A stretch of DNA of 64,000 nucleotides from assembly GCA_944548615.1 (NCBI GenBank), contig OX155951.1, forward strand, positions 20,639,974-20,703,973, written 5' to 3'. Source of the stretch: Micropterix aruncella (Eukaryota; Arthropoda; Insecta; Lepidoptera; Micropterigidae). Positions 47,839-61,560 of this stretch are shown here, in pieces (positions within the stretch are counted from its first letter, which is position 1; each line of letters opens with the position of its first letter). The notes under the pieces were generated by a model. That model searched no databases, was not told the DNA's origin, and saw only the letters and a list, made by a program, of their open reading frames with translations. A program made the translations under genes and the position numbers.

Positions 47839-48953
47839 ATGAATAATTGCAATAAATGCTCGAAGGATGTCGCGACTAAAGACAAACTGTCATGCGCAAA
47901 TTGTCGCGAACAATTTCATTACGCCTGCATAAATATACTGAAGAAGAACTATCAGAAGATGAAAGCCAACAGCATGCCCAGTGGTTGTGTGCCGCCTGTA
48001 AAGTGACCGATTTCGGGCACGTTCGTCCCGCTAGAGTCGACGATCTGACTCGCACTCCTAATCGGTCGCGGTCGCTAACTCCCACATCGCCCTTGAAGGC
48101 TGTCCAACCCACTCATCTCACCCCGAATGGCACCGAGAAGAACTTAGCGCCAGCAGCCACGTCTTCTCGGGAGACATCTTTATCACAGGATTATATAAGC
48201 AATAAAATCTTATCGGCCATCGAAGAACTGCGAGATGATTTCAAAAAACAGAGGGATGATTTAACCCAGATAAAAACTAAAATTAAAGATTTCAGAGAAC
48301 AACTGCGTCATACTAAAGATTCGGTTGAGGACTGTAGATCAAGAATTTCTAGTGTGGAAGACAGGGTTCAACTGCACAATAATAAATTGGAGAAGATGGT
48401 CCATTATGAACAAGAGATGGCTCAGATGCAATCCGAAATCATCATGTTGAGGTCTCAGTAAAACAGAAGAGAACAGTGGGATCGGTTAAATAATCTAGAC
48501 ATAATTAACGTACCTGAAGTAGCTGGAGAAAACAATACTGACACCATAATAAAAATTGGCAAATTAGCTGGAGTTAATCTTACTTCGGCTGACATTGAGT
48601 TCAGCTCTCGCGTCACGCCAAAGTCCATTGTTCCAGGGCGACTGAAAACCATCGTAGCCATGCTGAGATGTAGATTGAATAAGGATCGCATTTTATCGGG
48701 CATTCGTCGAAAAGGGATCATTACGACAGCAGATCTTGGTATACCTTGTGCACGGGTAAATGTGTACGTGAACGAACATCTTTCTCCATACTACAAAAAC
48801 CTATTTATGAAGGCACGCGAACTTTGCAAGCAACACAATTGGCAGTTTTTATCGGTACGTCAAGGAAGGATTCGCGCGAGAAGGATGGAGAAAGCACCGG
48901 TCCTATCAATATCCACCGAAATCGATCTGAAGAAAATCACAGGACCTGCATAA
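47839..48953 (+). pseudogene. LINE ORF1 (PHD finger, coiled coil, RNA-binding region), broken
   Basis: Starts M-N-N-C-N-K-C. Zinc ligands follow the C-x2-C-x11-C-x2-C-x4-H-x2-C..W-L-C-x2-C PHD pattern up to about 48001, with a one-base frame change near 47930. A charged coiled coil covers about 48190-48460 and ends in a TAA stop (48459). The same reading then continues to 48953 with R-R-E-Q-W-D-R-L-N-N-L-D-I-I-N-V-P-E and V-N-V-Y-V-N-E-H-L-S-P-Y, the conserved C-terminal part of LINE ORF1 proteins. ORF1 proteins bind element RNA and chaperone nucleic acids. Two lesions, so it is inactive. Confidence 0.8.
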
Positions 48954-49269
48954 ATCTTACAGTCACGGACTACGATACTGTCTTAATGTTCTTCTCTTTT
49001 TCTTTTGCTTTCTTTTTACTTTTAACTTTTTCAATTACAAAGATTTCTATAATTTACTATTGGTTCACCGGTCATACGTTATTCTTAATATTAAACGCTG
49101 TTACACCATCATAATCTCTCGTACTCCACATACACATACACACATAATCACACATTCGAACAAATTCTCACAAATACACTTATGTACTCTGTTGCTATTC
49201 TCGAGGGATGATTACACAGGTTACTTTTTACCAGCTCGGTATATTATAATTTCTTGTAATTTACTGTCA

Positions 49270-50442
49270 AAGGCGAGCTGAAATTATATTACCAAAATGT
49301 AAGAGGTTTACGTATGAAAACCTCAATATTTTTACAAAACGTCATTAGCGAAGACTACGATATAATTGCTTGCTTAGAGAGCTGGTTGACCAATGGTATA
49401 TTAAAGGGTGAACTAGTGGATGACCGTTATGAATTATACAGGGCTGACAGGGATCCTATTTATACAGGCCACGCGATGGGAAGTGGTGTTCTTTTAGCTA
49501 TACGTACTAGACTGTTGTCTGCCTGCAGTAGGGATATGGAATGCATTTGGGTGACGATTCTCTCGATGGCTTTAGGCTCACCGCATGCTCTCCACATTGA
49601 ATGTGTTTATTTTCCAGGAGATAAGAGCTCGCACCATCAATCCATTTCCGAATTTTCAAATTCTCTTACAGATATGCGAAGTCGTTATCCACAAGATAAT
49701 TTTATTGTGATGGGAGACTACAACCTCCCGAGAATAAGTTGGCAACCTTTTGTAAACGAGGCTTATCTAAGTTCCATAAACGTTTCAGACAGGACCAGTT
49801 CCGTCCTTGTCGACAGTCTCACATTATCTGGACTCCGACAATAAAACCCGGTTGGGAATTTCTACGATAGATCTCTTGACCTAATAGGTACTTAGTAACA
49901 ATGATATTTCGGTTAAGAATTCTAACTTTCCGCTAGTGAAAGAAGACATATACCACCCATCTTTGGAAATTGTCTATCCTAATGTCATCCTTCATAACCT
50001 ACCCGCACAGCATCGTATAAAGTCATTATTCAAGAAAGCCGACTACGCTAGTATCAATAACCTTCTATCTTCAATCGACTGGCCGCACTATCTTTACGGT
50101 GCTGACCTAGAAACATTAGTAGCTAAATTTTACGATATCTTGTACACCGCGATCGAGCAGTTTGTGCCGCAAACCGACGTCAGTAACTCGAGATTCCCAA
50201 ACTGGTACTCGGTCCCTCTAATTAAAGTAATTAAGGAAAAGCGTAAAGCTCATACGAGGTGGAAAAAATATGGTAATCCTCTTGATTATGACGAATTCAC
50301 GTTACTGAGGGCTCGTCAAAAACGATTACAATCTGAATGTTTCAAATATTATACTCAGGAATGCGAGTCTACAATTCGCAGTCTTAATCCAAAGTTTTTA
50401 TGGACTTATATAGTCACTTCGGAAAGACAGCAATATACCTAG
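49270..50442 (+). pseudogene. LINE ORF2, endonuclease and linker region, two frames
   Basis: The first frame (to 49844) has Y-Y-Q-N-V-R-G-L-R, A-C-L-E-S-W-L and the catalytic block V-M-G-D-Y-N-L-P of AP-type endonucleases, which nick target DNA. The frame is lost near 49845-49900. The next frame (about 49905-50442) carries the linker (S-V-P-L-I, then R-W-K-K-Y-G) up to another frame change just before the RT. Confidence 0.82.
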
Positions 50443-50446
50443 GGAA

Positions 50447-52129
50447 ATGATTAATAATGGAGAAACGTTCAGTGATGGCACACATATATGTGAGGGTTTC
50501 AGTGTCTACTTTAAATCAGTGTTCATAGAATCGGGAGCCGATTCGAACACATGTCACGCAACGCCTAAAAGTGGCTCGCACAATTCGTTGAGTATCGGAC
50601 GCATCGAAATCAACGAAGATATTATTCTTAGATACTTAAAGAAAATTGATATAAATAAGGGTTCGGGCAGTGACTCCATCCCTCCTATATTTATCTACAA
50701 TTGTGCTCAGTCCCTCTCTGTTCCACTGGCCATTCTTTTCGACAGATCATTGAAGGCGGGCATTTTTCCGACGAGATGGAAAGAAGCGTATGTCGTTCCA
50801 ATTCACAAGGCCGGCCCAAAAAATGTAGTATCTAATTACAGACCGATATCTATTCTTCAGGTTATTAGCAAGTTATTTGAGAAGGTGGTATACGATTCCC
50901 TGCTGCCCTCGTTTAGGACAATTCTCCCTGAGAATCAGCATGGTTTCTTACCAGGACGCTCGGTTACATCAAATCTATGCCAATTTCTTGACTTTGTCAC
51001 GGTCAACATGGATAAGAGACTGCAAGTAGATGTAATTTACTCCGATTTCTCGAAGGCGTTTGACCGCGTCGACCACGGTATTCTACTTGGAAAATTAGAA
51101 TCTGTGGGCATACACGGCGACCTACTGCGATGGCTCTCATCGTACTTGAGAAACAGGCGACAGGCTGTTGTACTGGGTGGTTTTCGGTCGAATTATGTAA
51201 ACATTCCATCTGGCGTACCCCAGGGCTCTCATCTTGGTCCGCTGCTGTTCAATGTGTATATACACCATATTCAGGATTGTTTCCAACACTCACACTGCCT
51301 TATGTACGCTGACGATCTTAAAGTTTATTCTGTGGTCAAAGATATTTCACAGTGTCATCGATTACAGGAGGACTTTGCTCGCATGTCAGACTATTGCTCT
51401 CTCAATAAATTAAGTTTAAAGGCGGCGAAATGCAGCAAGGTATCCTTTACTCGTAACCGATCAAAGTATGATTTTGACTACAGGATAGGCGGAGAGATTA
51501 TAGTAGAGAAGAGTGTAGTGCGGGATTTGGGGATAATGCTGGACAACAAATTAATGCTGGATACATACATTGAACACATGGTGGGAAAAGCTTACAGAGC
51601 TCTCGGTTTCGTATTGAGAGCATGCAAACCATTCTCCGATATTAATGTGCTCTTTACTCTTTATAACGCCTACGTTTGCAGTATAGTGGAGTTTGCGTCA
51701 CCTATATGGTCACCGCAGTACAATGTACACATTGACCGTATAGAGCGTAATCAGAAAACCTTCGTAAGGCACTTGTGTCATCGAACCCTCGCTGAATATA
51801 CCTCATATTCTGACGGCTTGGCAAGGTTCGAAATGCTGAGTCTTCAGCAGCGACGTAAAGTGACTGATATGACGTTCTTCCACAATATACTTTCGCATCA
51901 TATCGACAGCCCACAAATTCTAAGCAGAATAGCCTTAAATGTCCCATCGCGCCGAACTTGTCACCCAAGGGTATTCAATGTAACCAGACTCCATACAAAT
52001 CAAGCAAGGAATTCAACTCTGCATCGAATTATGGAAGCCTACGATGAATCGTTTCAGGAACTAGACATATTCTCAATGAGCAAAAACGAGTTTATCAGAG
52101 CGGTAATAGACCAGACCTTAAAAGCTTGA
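50447..52129 (+). CDS. LINE ORF2, reverse transcriptase domain (560 codons, uninterrupted)
   Basis: Continues ORF2 in the third frame. RT blocks in order: I-H-K-A-G..Y-R-P-I-S-I-L; E-N-Q-H-G-F-L-P-G-R-S; S-D-F-S-K-A-F-D at residues 199-206 (first catalytic Asp 200); S-G-V-P-Q-G-S-H-L-G-P-L; and Y-A-D-D at 287-290 (catalytic Asp pair). The C-terminal domain follows with I-E-R-N-Q-K-T-F-V-R-H-L. No RNase H is evident. It copies the element RNA at the nicked target in the family. All key RT residues are present, but the protein is cut off from its endonuclease by frameshifts. Confidence 0.88.
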   Translation: MINNGETFSDGTHICEGFSVYFKSVFIESGADSNTCHATPKSGSHNSLSIGRIEINEDIILRYLKKIDINKGSGSDSIPPIFIYNCAQSLSVPLAILFDRSLKAGIFPTRWKEAYVVPIHKAGPKNVVSNYRPISILQVISKLFEKVVYDSLLPSFRTILPENQHGFLPGRSVTSNLCQFLDFVTVNMDKRLQVDVIYSDFSKAFDRVDHGILLGKLESVGIHGDLLRWLSSYLRNRRQAVVLGGFRSNYVNIPSGVPQGSHLGPLLFNVYIHHIQDCFQHSHCLMYADDLKVYSVVKDISQCHRLQEDFARMSDYCSLNKLSLKAAKCSKVSFTRNRSKYDFDYRIGGEIIVEKSVVRDLGIMLDNKLMLDTYIEHMVGKAYRALGFVLRACKPFSDINVLFTLYNAYVCSIVEFASPIWSPQYNVHIDRIERNQKTFVRHLCHRTLAEYTSYSDGLARFEMLSLQQRRKVTDMTFFHNILSHHIDSPQILSRIALNVPSRRTCHPRVFNVTRLHTNQARNSTLHRIMEAYDESFQELDIFSMSKNEFIRAVIDQTLKA

Positions 52130-52450
52130 ACAGATACATTCCTGTGCAGAATCACACACTCTCATATATACACAACTATGACACATACACGTAGATGTAC
52201 TTACACACACCCATTAAACACACATCACAATCACACATATAAACACACTCATCCTACTCTATCATACACACTCACATATCGAGAGAACATGATAATATAA
52301 CATAATATATAAATATTATTACACAACATCACGCACATTAACTGTATATTACCAGGAGACTATTTTGGCCGTAATATTGTTATTATTATTTATTAACTTA
52401 AGACCCGAGCGCTGTTTTTCTCTTTTGTTGGAAAATAAAATAAAATAAAA

Positions 52451-53970
52451 TAAAATTGTTAATTTCTTTACTGAAAACCAAATCCTGTCTAAAAACCAAT
52501 TTGGATTTCAAAAAATCTCTCTATGCAAGATGCAATCGCCAGTCTAATTAAAAAAAACACTACTTGGGGTAGACAATATGGAAAAAACCGTAGGTATTTT
52601 CTGTGACCTCTCTAAGGCGTATTTATTTGCGTAGACCACTCAATTCTACTTGAAAAATTGGAATACTACGGCATTAGGAATAAGGAACTGCAACTCATGG
52701 AATCTTATTTGCAAGAACGCGCTCAGATTACGCAAGTCAAAATAGCAAGAGTGCGCCACAGAATATCCGCAAAGGTGTTCCTCAAGGATCGATACTTGGA
52801 CCTTTTCTCTTCCTCGTCTATATTAATGACATACCAGAGTTCCTGAAATCCGTGGATGATGAAATCATTCTATTCGCCGATGATACTTCACTTCTTTTTA
52901 TAGCTGATTTACACTCTCGCGCGAGGCGCGAGGCGAGGCGCGGGACGAAGCGCGAGACGAGAGTGTAAAGGGGCAATCATATTATCGGACGCGGCCGTAA
53001 GCCGCGGCTTATGGACGCGACTGAAAGGTTATCTGTGTAATGAATTTCTATTGAGCCGTGCACATTATCGGACGTCAGTCACGGACGTGGCCTTGAGGCT
53101 TTGGACGTCCAATAGAGATATGCAAGCCGCGTCCCAAACGATTATGCATACAGTTCAATCACGTCCATGAGCCGCGGCTTACGGACGCGTCCAATAGTAT
53201 GATTGCCCCTTCATCGCGCGAGGCGCGAGTGCAAATCAGCTATTAGCGATAAAAATAAAGACACTTTGTCCCAAAGTAAAAGAAACAATAGACAGGCTTA
53301 GTATATGGTTCCAAGTTAATAAATTTTCACTTAACGTAAATAAATCAAAATCAGTATGCTTCTCTTTGCGGCCGTCTGATTGTAATGAAATAGACTGTAT
53401 ACTTTGGGTCTGACAAACTAGAAAATGTCTCCTCCAAGAAATTCGGAATAGAAATTGATCAAAAATTACAATGGTCTGATCACTTAAATGATCTCAGTAA
53501 AAAAATGTGCAGTGCCATATTCGCCATTAGAAAAATAAGAAGTTAATGCGGTTTTGAAGCAGCTAAATCCGTTTGTTTTGCATATTTTCACTCCATAATA
53601 ACGTATGGCCTACTGTTTTGGGGAATGGCACCAAATTCAAAAAGAATTTTTCTCCTCCAGAAAAGAGCGGTACGCAGTTAAATAGAGTCTCACCAAGAAG
53701 TTCTTGTAAGCCGCTATTTGTAGAATCAAGAATCATGACTCTATTTTCTTCTTACATCTACTAAAATATTATGTATGCTCGTAGACACCTAACAGAAGTT
53801 CCGGTGAATAGTGATTTTCATCATCACGATACGAGGAATAAATCCAATCTCCACATAAACCGACAGCGACTTAGCAAAGTGCGATACAGTTTTATTCACC
53901 AAAATTTGTCCTACTATAATAAAATTACAGAGCAAATGAAAAGCCTTGGAGAGGAGTAATTTAAAAAGAT
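52451..53970 (+). pseudogene. older LINE, right part of RT and C-terminus
   Basis: Resumes the RT broken at 47215: N-F-F-T-E-N-Q-I-L-S-K-N-Q-F-G-F, later D-L-S-K-A, L-E-K-L-E-Y-Y-G-I-R, then F-A-D-D-T at about 52873. Here the MITE 52901-53242 interrupts. Beyond it I-D-R-L-S-I-W-F-Q-V-N-K-F-S-L-N-V and a 3' end with R-Y-S-F-I-H-Q-N-L-S-Y-Y-N-K are readable. Many frame changes and stops. Clearly older than the LINE inserted in it. Confidence 0.82.
52901..53242. mobile_element. 342 bp MITE (family D) with TTA target duplication
   Basis: Inverted ends TAGCTGATTT(A/G)CACTC and inner matching blocks aaggggcaatcata, cgtaagccgcggctta. TTA flanks both sides (52898-52900, 53243-53245). GC-rich direct subrepeats (gcgcgaggcgcgag) occupy the left end. 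The host LINE reads continuously across if one TTA and the element are left out, which confirms the boundaries. A 3 bp TTA duplication fits PIF/Harbinger-like mobilisation. Confidence 0.85.
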
Positions 53971-54734
53971 AATTATAAAAGGTAAGAAACCCAATTTATG
54001 GTATAAGGGAGTTTGAACATTCTGAGTTTATTTTCCATGTTGATGATTAATGAAATGTGTAAAGTTTTAAACGTAATGGTATGATGATAGCTGACATTCT
54101 AATTTTCATATAATTTATTATACATCTATTCATTTTTTTAAAAATACAAAGGCATATTGCTGGATTGACAATAAAATTAATTTTCTTTGATTATTCTACA
54201 TAGAACTTGCAATTCTATTTTAATATATTATTCTCCCTGACTCTTAAATCACTTTAGTACATTTTGATTATTTGTATGTAGGTAATATTGAATAAAATAT
54301 TACAGCCATGACAACTATCAGGTTAGTTATGTTTTTAATAATTGCATTTTTAGCATTTAATTTTGTGACGCATCCAAGTGTAGGAATACAAGGTACAATA
54401 CAATACAATCATCTACTGGAGTAGTTGATTGTATTGTATTGTATATTAATTTGAAACATCTTTTTTTTCCTGTTACCGTCATATTGAGAGAACGGCTACT
54501 TGTAAAAATTTGGTTGAGGTGTCTAAAAAAGCTGTCGGTCTGTAGATGTGTCATCATAAGAGAAAAAATAAAAAAAAACGTGTTTTTCCTGTAACCGCCA
54601 AATTGAAAGAACAGCTATGTGTAAAAATTTGATTGAAATGTCTTAAAAAAATCTCGGTCTGTAAATATGTCATAAAAAAGAAAATAAAAAAGTTATCAAA
54701 AGAGAAAAAAAACTTCATCTTCATTTTCGCGCGG
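53971..54734. other. AT-rich interval
   Basis: A near-palindromic pair (gtattgtattgta / tacaatacaatac) at 54391-54443 and a ~100 bp direct repeat (54470-54560 against 54580-54670: ctgta.ccgc.a.attga.agaac) were seen. No gene. Confidence 0.55.
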
Positions 54735-54935
54735 GGGGGGGGGTGAGTTACGGTGGGGGTAGGGAGAGGGTGGTTGGGGGGAGAAGCGGGAAAGAGAGCG
54801 TGGGAGGGTTGGGGGGAATTGGATAGGGAAGGGCTAGGAAGAGGGGGGTTGGGGAGAGAAGGTGGAGATAGTGAAAGAGAGGGAGGGTTGGGGGTGGCTG
54901 GGGAGGGCCTGGGGGGAGGGGGGTTGAAAGAGTTC
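54735..54935 (+). repeat. G-rich low-complexity tract
   Basis: About 190 bp of G runs of 3-11 on the plus strand, with many closely spaced GGG groups. Could form G-quadruplexes. Frames across it are artefacts. Confidence 0.85.
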
Positions 54936-54954
54936 TATGATCATGCAGACAAAT

Positions 54955-55255
54955 AGATAAGTAAATTGACACCCAATTTATTTTGATGTAATTCGGTTCA
55001 GTGTGTCTCAATCGGTAAAATCACTCAAAAACGGAAATAGAAAGGCAGAGAGACATTGCAATGTATATGCAAAGTTCATCTGTTCGCCCTGTCATCATTA
55101 GTAGGAAGAACCGAATAATTAATAAACGCCTAAAAATAATCACAGAAAATTTTACATTATCTGAGCATAGCTTGTACTTACTACTTGTTCTTAGCAGAAG
55201 CAGATACACCAACAAGGATGTACATTATTGAAAATAACGTACGACACGAATTGTT
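54955..55255. repeat. tandem duplication unit 1, containing a broken signal-peptide exon
   Basis: Matches 55604-56285: taaattgacacc.aattt, gtgattcggttcagtgtgtctcaatcggtaaa, tatctgagcatagcttgtactta, agcagatacaccaa.aa. The minus-strand exon-1 paralogue (about 55185-55255, ending in the same GTAAGTAC donor) has lost its ATG. Confidence 0.75.
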
Positions 55256-55334
55256 GGTTACGGATTTAATGACTGCACTTAGCCGGGGCGCGCACTTGCG
55301 GCCTGGCCGCGGCGCATTTTATTATGACATTTTA

Positions 55335-55520
55335 TTATGACAGCACGTTCTAAGTTTCATCGTGACATGGCTGATGCACCCAGGGCTGGCTCCCGACGAG
55401 GGGCTTCTATACGGTCAACAGCACAGACACAAAATTTTGTATACGCATTAAATTATGGAAGCCCGTTTTAAGTTTCCCAAGTCGACTCCTCAACGGTCAA
55501 TAGCACAGGCAATACTAGCC
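55335..55520 (+). repeat. ~118 bp tandem repeat family, two partial units
   Basis: Shares gggctggctcccgacgaggg, cggtcaacagcacagacac and tttaagtttcccaag with the array at 34460-34825. Confidence 0.8.
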
Positions 55521-55603
55521 ATCATCGGCCACCTCCTTTCTGAGTCCTCCGCCTGGCGCTTGGTCCATTGGTTTAGCAGGAGTTCAATCGGTCATACAGA
55601 CAA

Positions 55604-56285
55604 ATAGACAGGTAAATTGACACCAATTTTATTTTGATGTGATTCGGTTCAGTGTGTCTCAATCGGTAAATATCACTCAAAAATGGAAATAGAAAGGCAG
55701 ACAGATGTTGCAATTTATATGCAAAGTTGATCTGTTCGCCCTGTCATAATTTTACAGACAACCGCTGTCTATTTCTAGTGTTGCAAGACACTCCATTAAA
55801 TTCCCATATAATTAAATATCAACAGGCTTGTAATGCCGTCTGGATGCTCTGCTACAGGGTGACTAAAAACCGAGTTTATCGGTGTACATGGAACAGCGCA
55901 GTAGTAACCACGTTTGTAGTATTCTCATTGCGTAGCAGGCAATGGAAAATAAAATAACCGCTGTGTTCATTGTCCCAATTATTTCAGCGTCCAAATTCAA
56001 ACAGTTTATGTGCGGTTTATCAGTCATCGACATTGACATCAATATACATAGTGCAACATATTCAAGGTTGTACCTACTCAATCTCTTAGTAACAATTCAT
56101 TTATTCATTCATCGGCGTAAAAAGAACCGAACCATTATTAAACGCTAAAAAAATAATACATCATAGAAAAATTTCCACTATCTGAGCATAGCTTGTACTT
56201 ACTATTTGTTGTCCGCAGCAAGCAGATACACCAATAAGAATGTAAATTATTGAAAATAATGTACGATACGAATACATTTCAACTG
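55604..56285. repeat. tandem duplication unit 2
   Basis: Second copy of 54955-55255 with about 340 bp of extra sequence (55755-56095) absent from unit 1. It contains the intact first exon of the ML-like gene. Confidence 0.72.
56203..56277 (-). CDS. ML/DUF1091-like secreted protein, candidate exon 1 (signal peptide)
   Basis: 75 nt from ATG (56277) to a consensus donor GTAAGT (56202 downwards), exactly 25 codons: M-Y-S-Y-R-T-L-F-S-I-I-Y-I-L-I-G-V-S-A-C-C-G-Q-Q-I. A short polar start, a hydrophobic core and small residues (V-S-A-C) before Q-Q are a textbook signal peptide. The phase 0 end joins exon 2 at 45140 in frame, giving a mature N-terminus near Q-Q-I-L-V-D-Y-D. The 11 kb intron is explained by the LINE insertions. 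Linkage to exons 2-4 is inferred, since another exon set could lie outside the window. Confidence 0.6.
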
Positions 56286-57439
56286 TAACAAAGAACAGCA
56301 ACACCAATGAAGTCGAAAGCTTTGGTTATAATATTACCGAAGTTGGAGAAATTAGTAGTCGCAAATATCTGTGTGTATAGTTGTCTATTTTATAGTATTG
56401 CGTAAAGTTTTAATACTTATTTAATAGTCTATTGTTAAATAGACTATTAAATAAGTATTATTACACATACACTAAGTTTACGTATTATTAACTCGATTTC
56501 ATCAATTTTCCCTGTAAAATAATATTATTATAATAGGTTAGCTTATCCAAATTGTTAAAGTATAATTATTATGAACCGTTATTTTATACTCGATCAATAC
56601 AATATACATAGATTTATTGTATTGGTTGTCATTTATTATTAATAATAATAGTCTGTTTCGGAAGTTGAAAATAACAATGAATGTCTTTGCTATTATAAAC
56701 CATTCAGATGCGAAAATATTACCGTATATCCATGTTATGTAGTATCGGCATTCCCATATCAAAAATTAAAACACAAAATTTTGCAAGATCACGATACTTT
56801 TCTAGGTACACCGAATGGAAAACAGCAATATTATTATTTACCTACTGCTATTGACGGAATTCGAGAAAGGTTGTCTGTCTGATTGTAATATGAATATCTG
56901 ATTTTGATCTATTTTATGCATAGGCCATATTAAATATAACATCTAAATTGCCTAGGTGGTGGCCTACAAACAAATTATGGGTGGCTTTTATTTTAAAAAA
57001 TACTGCAATTGATCGAATAAAAATAAACCAAAATGTGGATCTACCGCTTGTATTGCGTTTAATTGAAAAATAGCTCAAGCAGCCATTCGCACCTAGATGA
57101 TGTTTGCACCGGAATATGAATGCGATAACAATTGCTTTAACAATGTTGCTGCCGTATCATCATTTCCAAATTGTATATTTTTTTCAACATTTTTTATAGC
57201 TAGATGTATGATAATTTGCGAAATAGTAGACGAAAACCATTTTTTATCACCGATTTGGGGTCAGAGATAGTTTTAATGGCTAAATTTCACCGATTCTGGC
57301 AACACTGTCATATGCTGGACAGTAAAGTAACGTATACCTTCGTATAGACAAACAGATTATTTGAATATTCGTCCATTGCCAGGCGGATTAAAACAAAGTT
57401 TGGACGCGTCGCTCAAGTACAATTGCACTAACTCAACTA
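56286..57439. other. AT-rich interval upstream of the ML-like gene
   Basis: A perfect inverted repeat, atacttatttaatagtcta with its complement (about 56410-56460), can form an AT hairpin. No gene. Confidence 0.45.
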
Positions 57440-57745
57440 GAGGCAATGCGGGAGGGGGCGGGGAGGAGGCGGGAGAGGGGTGGGGATGTATATAACAATT
57501 AAATATTTATAAAGGTTACGCACCACAAATAGGATTTACAGCTTAAAGTTTGTGGCACCCTACCGAATATCGATTTTACAAAGATATAGCCGTATTCGCG
57601 TATTCTATAATCAAATCACATTAATTGTCTTTATTACGTCTATACGCGGACGTACGTATGCCTAAAGCAGCGATTTCCAACCAGTAGATCGCGACCCCCA
57701 GCGGGTCGCGTGACTATCCCGGGGGGGGGGGGGGCTATCTCAAAA
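57440..57745. repeat. G-rich tracts and possible hAT-like terminus
   Basis: G-rich tract 57448-57485 and G run 57719-57733. Between them, cagcgatttccaacc at about 57668 followed by gatcgcgacccc and gggtcgcg resembles the terminal repeat plus small hairpin of hAT-type elements. No opposite end was located. Confidence 0.35.
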
Positions 57746-60151
<2,406 letters not shown>

Positions 60152-60155
60152 GAAT

Positions 60156-60175
60156 TGGCGCCCATTAATCTACGT
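60156..60175 (+). promoter_or_regulatory. primer-binding site
   Basis: tggcgcccattaatc begins 4 nt after the LTR end. The start TGGCGCCCA is the usual tRNA 3'-end complement in gypsy-type elements. Confidence 0.75.
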
Positions 60176-60630
60176 ATACACCTAGCTTGAACTATATTAT
60201 ACGCATAAATAAAACTTCAAAAATAAAAAATCTCTCAAACCTATTAATACTACATAACTAATTCTACATTTTTACTTAAATTCTACAAAAAGATAAAATT
60301 CTAAAATTCCATGCTAAAATCATCTAATTCTATGATTAATAAGTAAAGTACTAATACTATTCTAATAATAACTATAATTTCGAAAAAAAAAATACATGCA
60401 TAATTCTACAATCTACTTCTTGATTTACAATCTATAATTACTTAAATAATAAAGGTAAGTTGAGGTTGGTATCACTCTTCCCGTGTCATTTCTTCTGTTC
60501 ACAGTCCCTAGCGGCAGTTCGGATTCCGGTAAGTCGTTTGAAGTGTTGGTGGCTTTAGTCGTCCTATCCTCGCCGAGGTAATCATTTCTGGTATCAACTA
60601 TCAAACGAACAGTTAGTAATTCCGTCCAAT

Positions 60631-61560
60631 ATGCCTTTGAGAATCAAACTCTTGCGCAAAGCGGAGCTCGATTTCGAGATAATTCTGAGGGGTGCAACTC
60701 CGGAGGATACGGTTGAAAAAAATAGGCTAATATTAAAAGGTTTAGCGGATACGGAACCAGCATCGTCATGCGCTTATAATAAAGAATGGCACGATGATAT
60801 TTTTAATTCTCTGTTAAGGCTTAAGGCCGATATCAATGCATTAGATTCCGGTGCATCAAATATAAATCCGTTGATATTTGAGGTAAATTTCGAAGCTATG
60901 AGTAGGCGGTTTCTAGTAACTTCCGGTATGCCTAATACTCTGATCGCGATATGGGACTTAATTCAAGAATCATATAAAATAAAGTTAGGTACCGCGAAAC
61001 ATTTCACGCAGGAGACGATAGAATCTCCGCTCGAAACCGTCACTGAGTCGTCGGCAGCGAATATTTCAGCGACGGTCCCGGCGGCGGTTAATAATATATT
61101 GGTCGACAACATAAATACTTCAGTTCTAGAAAATACTAGTGAGAATCATAATGTATTGTACAGTGGTAGAGTGTCCGGTTCAAATCTTCCATCAAATAGT
61201 CTCGATTGTATCAGGCAGGTAAATTTTGCTAAATTTCCAGTGAGCTATGACGGTAAAGGGTGCGTATTTGAATTCTGCGAGCGGGTGAAAGAATTGGCCG
61301 ATAGCCGTGGCATTTCGGAGGTTTCTCTGCTGCGCGGGGCTCCGGAAATGTTGAGCGGCATGCCTTAAGGTTTTTCCGGCAGATTCGGGACTCAGTATCC
61401 TCGTGGGGGGAATATTCTCAGCGCCTGAAACATAGAATTAAACCAGAGGATTACTCATACAGACTCTTCAAGCAATTATTCTTGTGTACGCGGGGAAAGT
61501 TAGAGACGGAGGCAGATTATTTTGCGGAAAAGGGATTTCTTTTCGGCAAGTATCAATTAT
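60631..61560 (+). pseudogene. gag of the LTR element, frameshifted and truncated
   Basis: 245 codons from ATG 60631: an N-terminal region L-R-K-A-E-L-D-F-E-I-I-L-R-G typical of insect gypsy Gag, then a low-complexity middle. From about residue 195 comes the retrotransposon Gag core (F-P-V-S-Y-D-G, F-E-F-C-E-R-V). A one-base lesion near 61363 ends the frame. The next frame continues the core with R-F-F-R-Q-I-R-D-S-V-S-S-W-G-E-Y and E-T-E-A-D-Y-F to about 61560. The zinc knuckle and everything after it are missing. Gag would form the particle; this copy cannot. Confidence 0.75.

Larger units (their letters stand above)
47216..52450 (+). mobile_element. near-full-length LINE with PHD-finger ORF1 (CR1/jockey group), inactivated
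   Basis: A 5' leader runs to about 47838, then ORF1 (47839-48953), ORF2 (about 49270-52129), and a 3' UTR ending in taaaa repeats (52434-52455). It lies inside another LINE. A PHD-type zinc finger plus coiled coil in ORF1 with an AP-endonuclease/RT ORF2 is typical of CR1-group LINEs. Few frame breaks and an intact 560-codon RT suggest a fairly recent insertion. No clear target-site duplication was identified. Confidence 0.85.
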
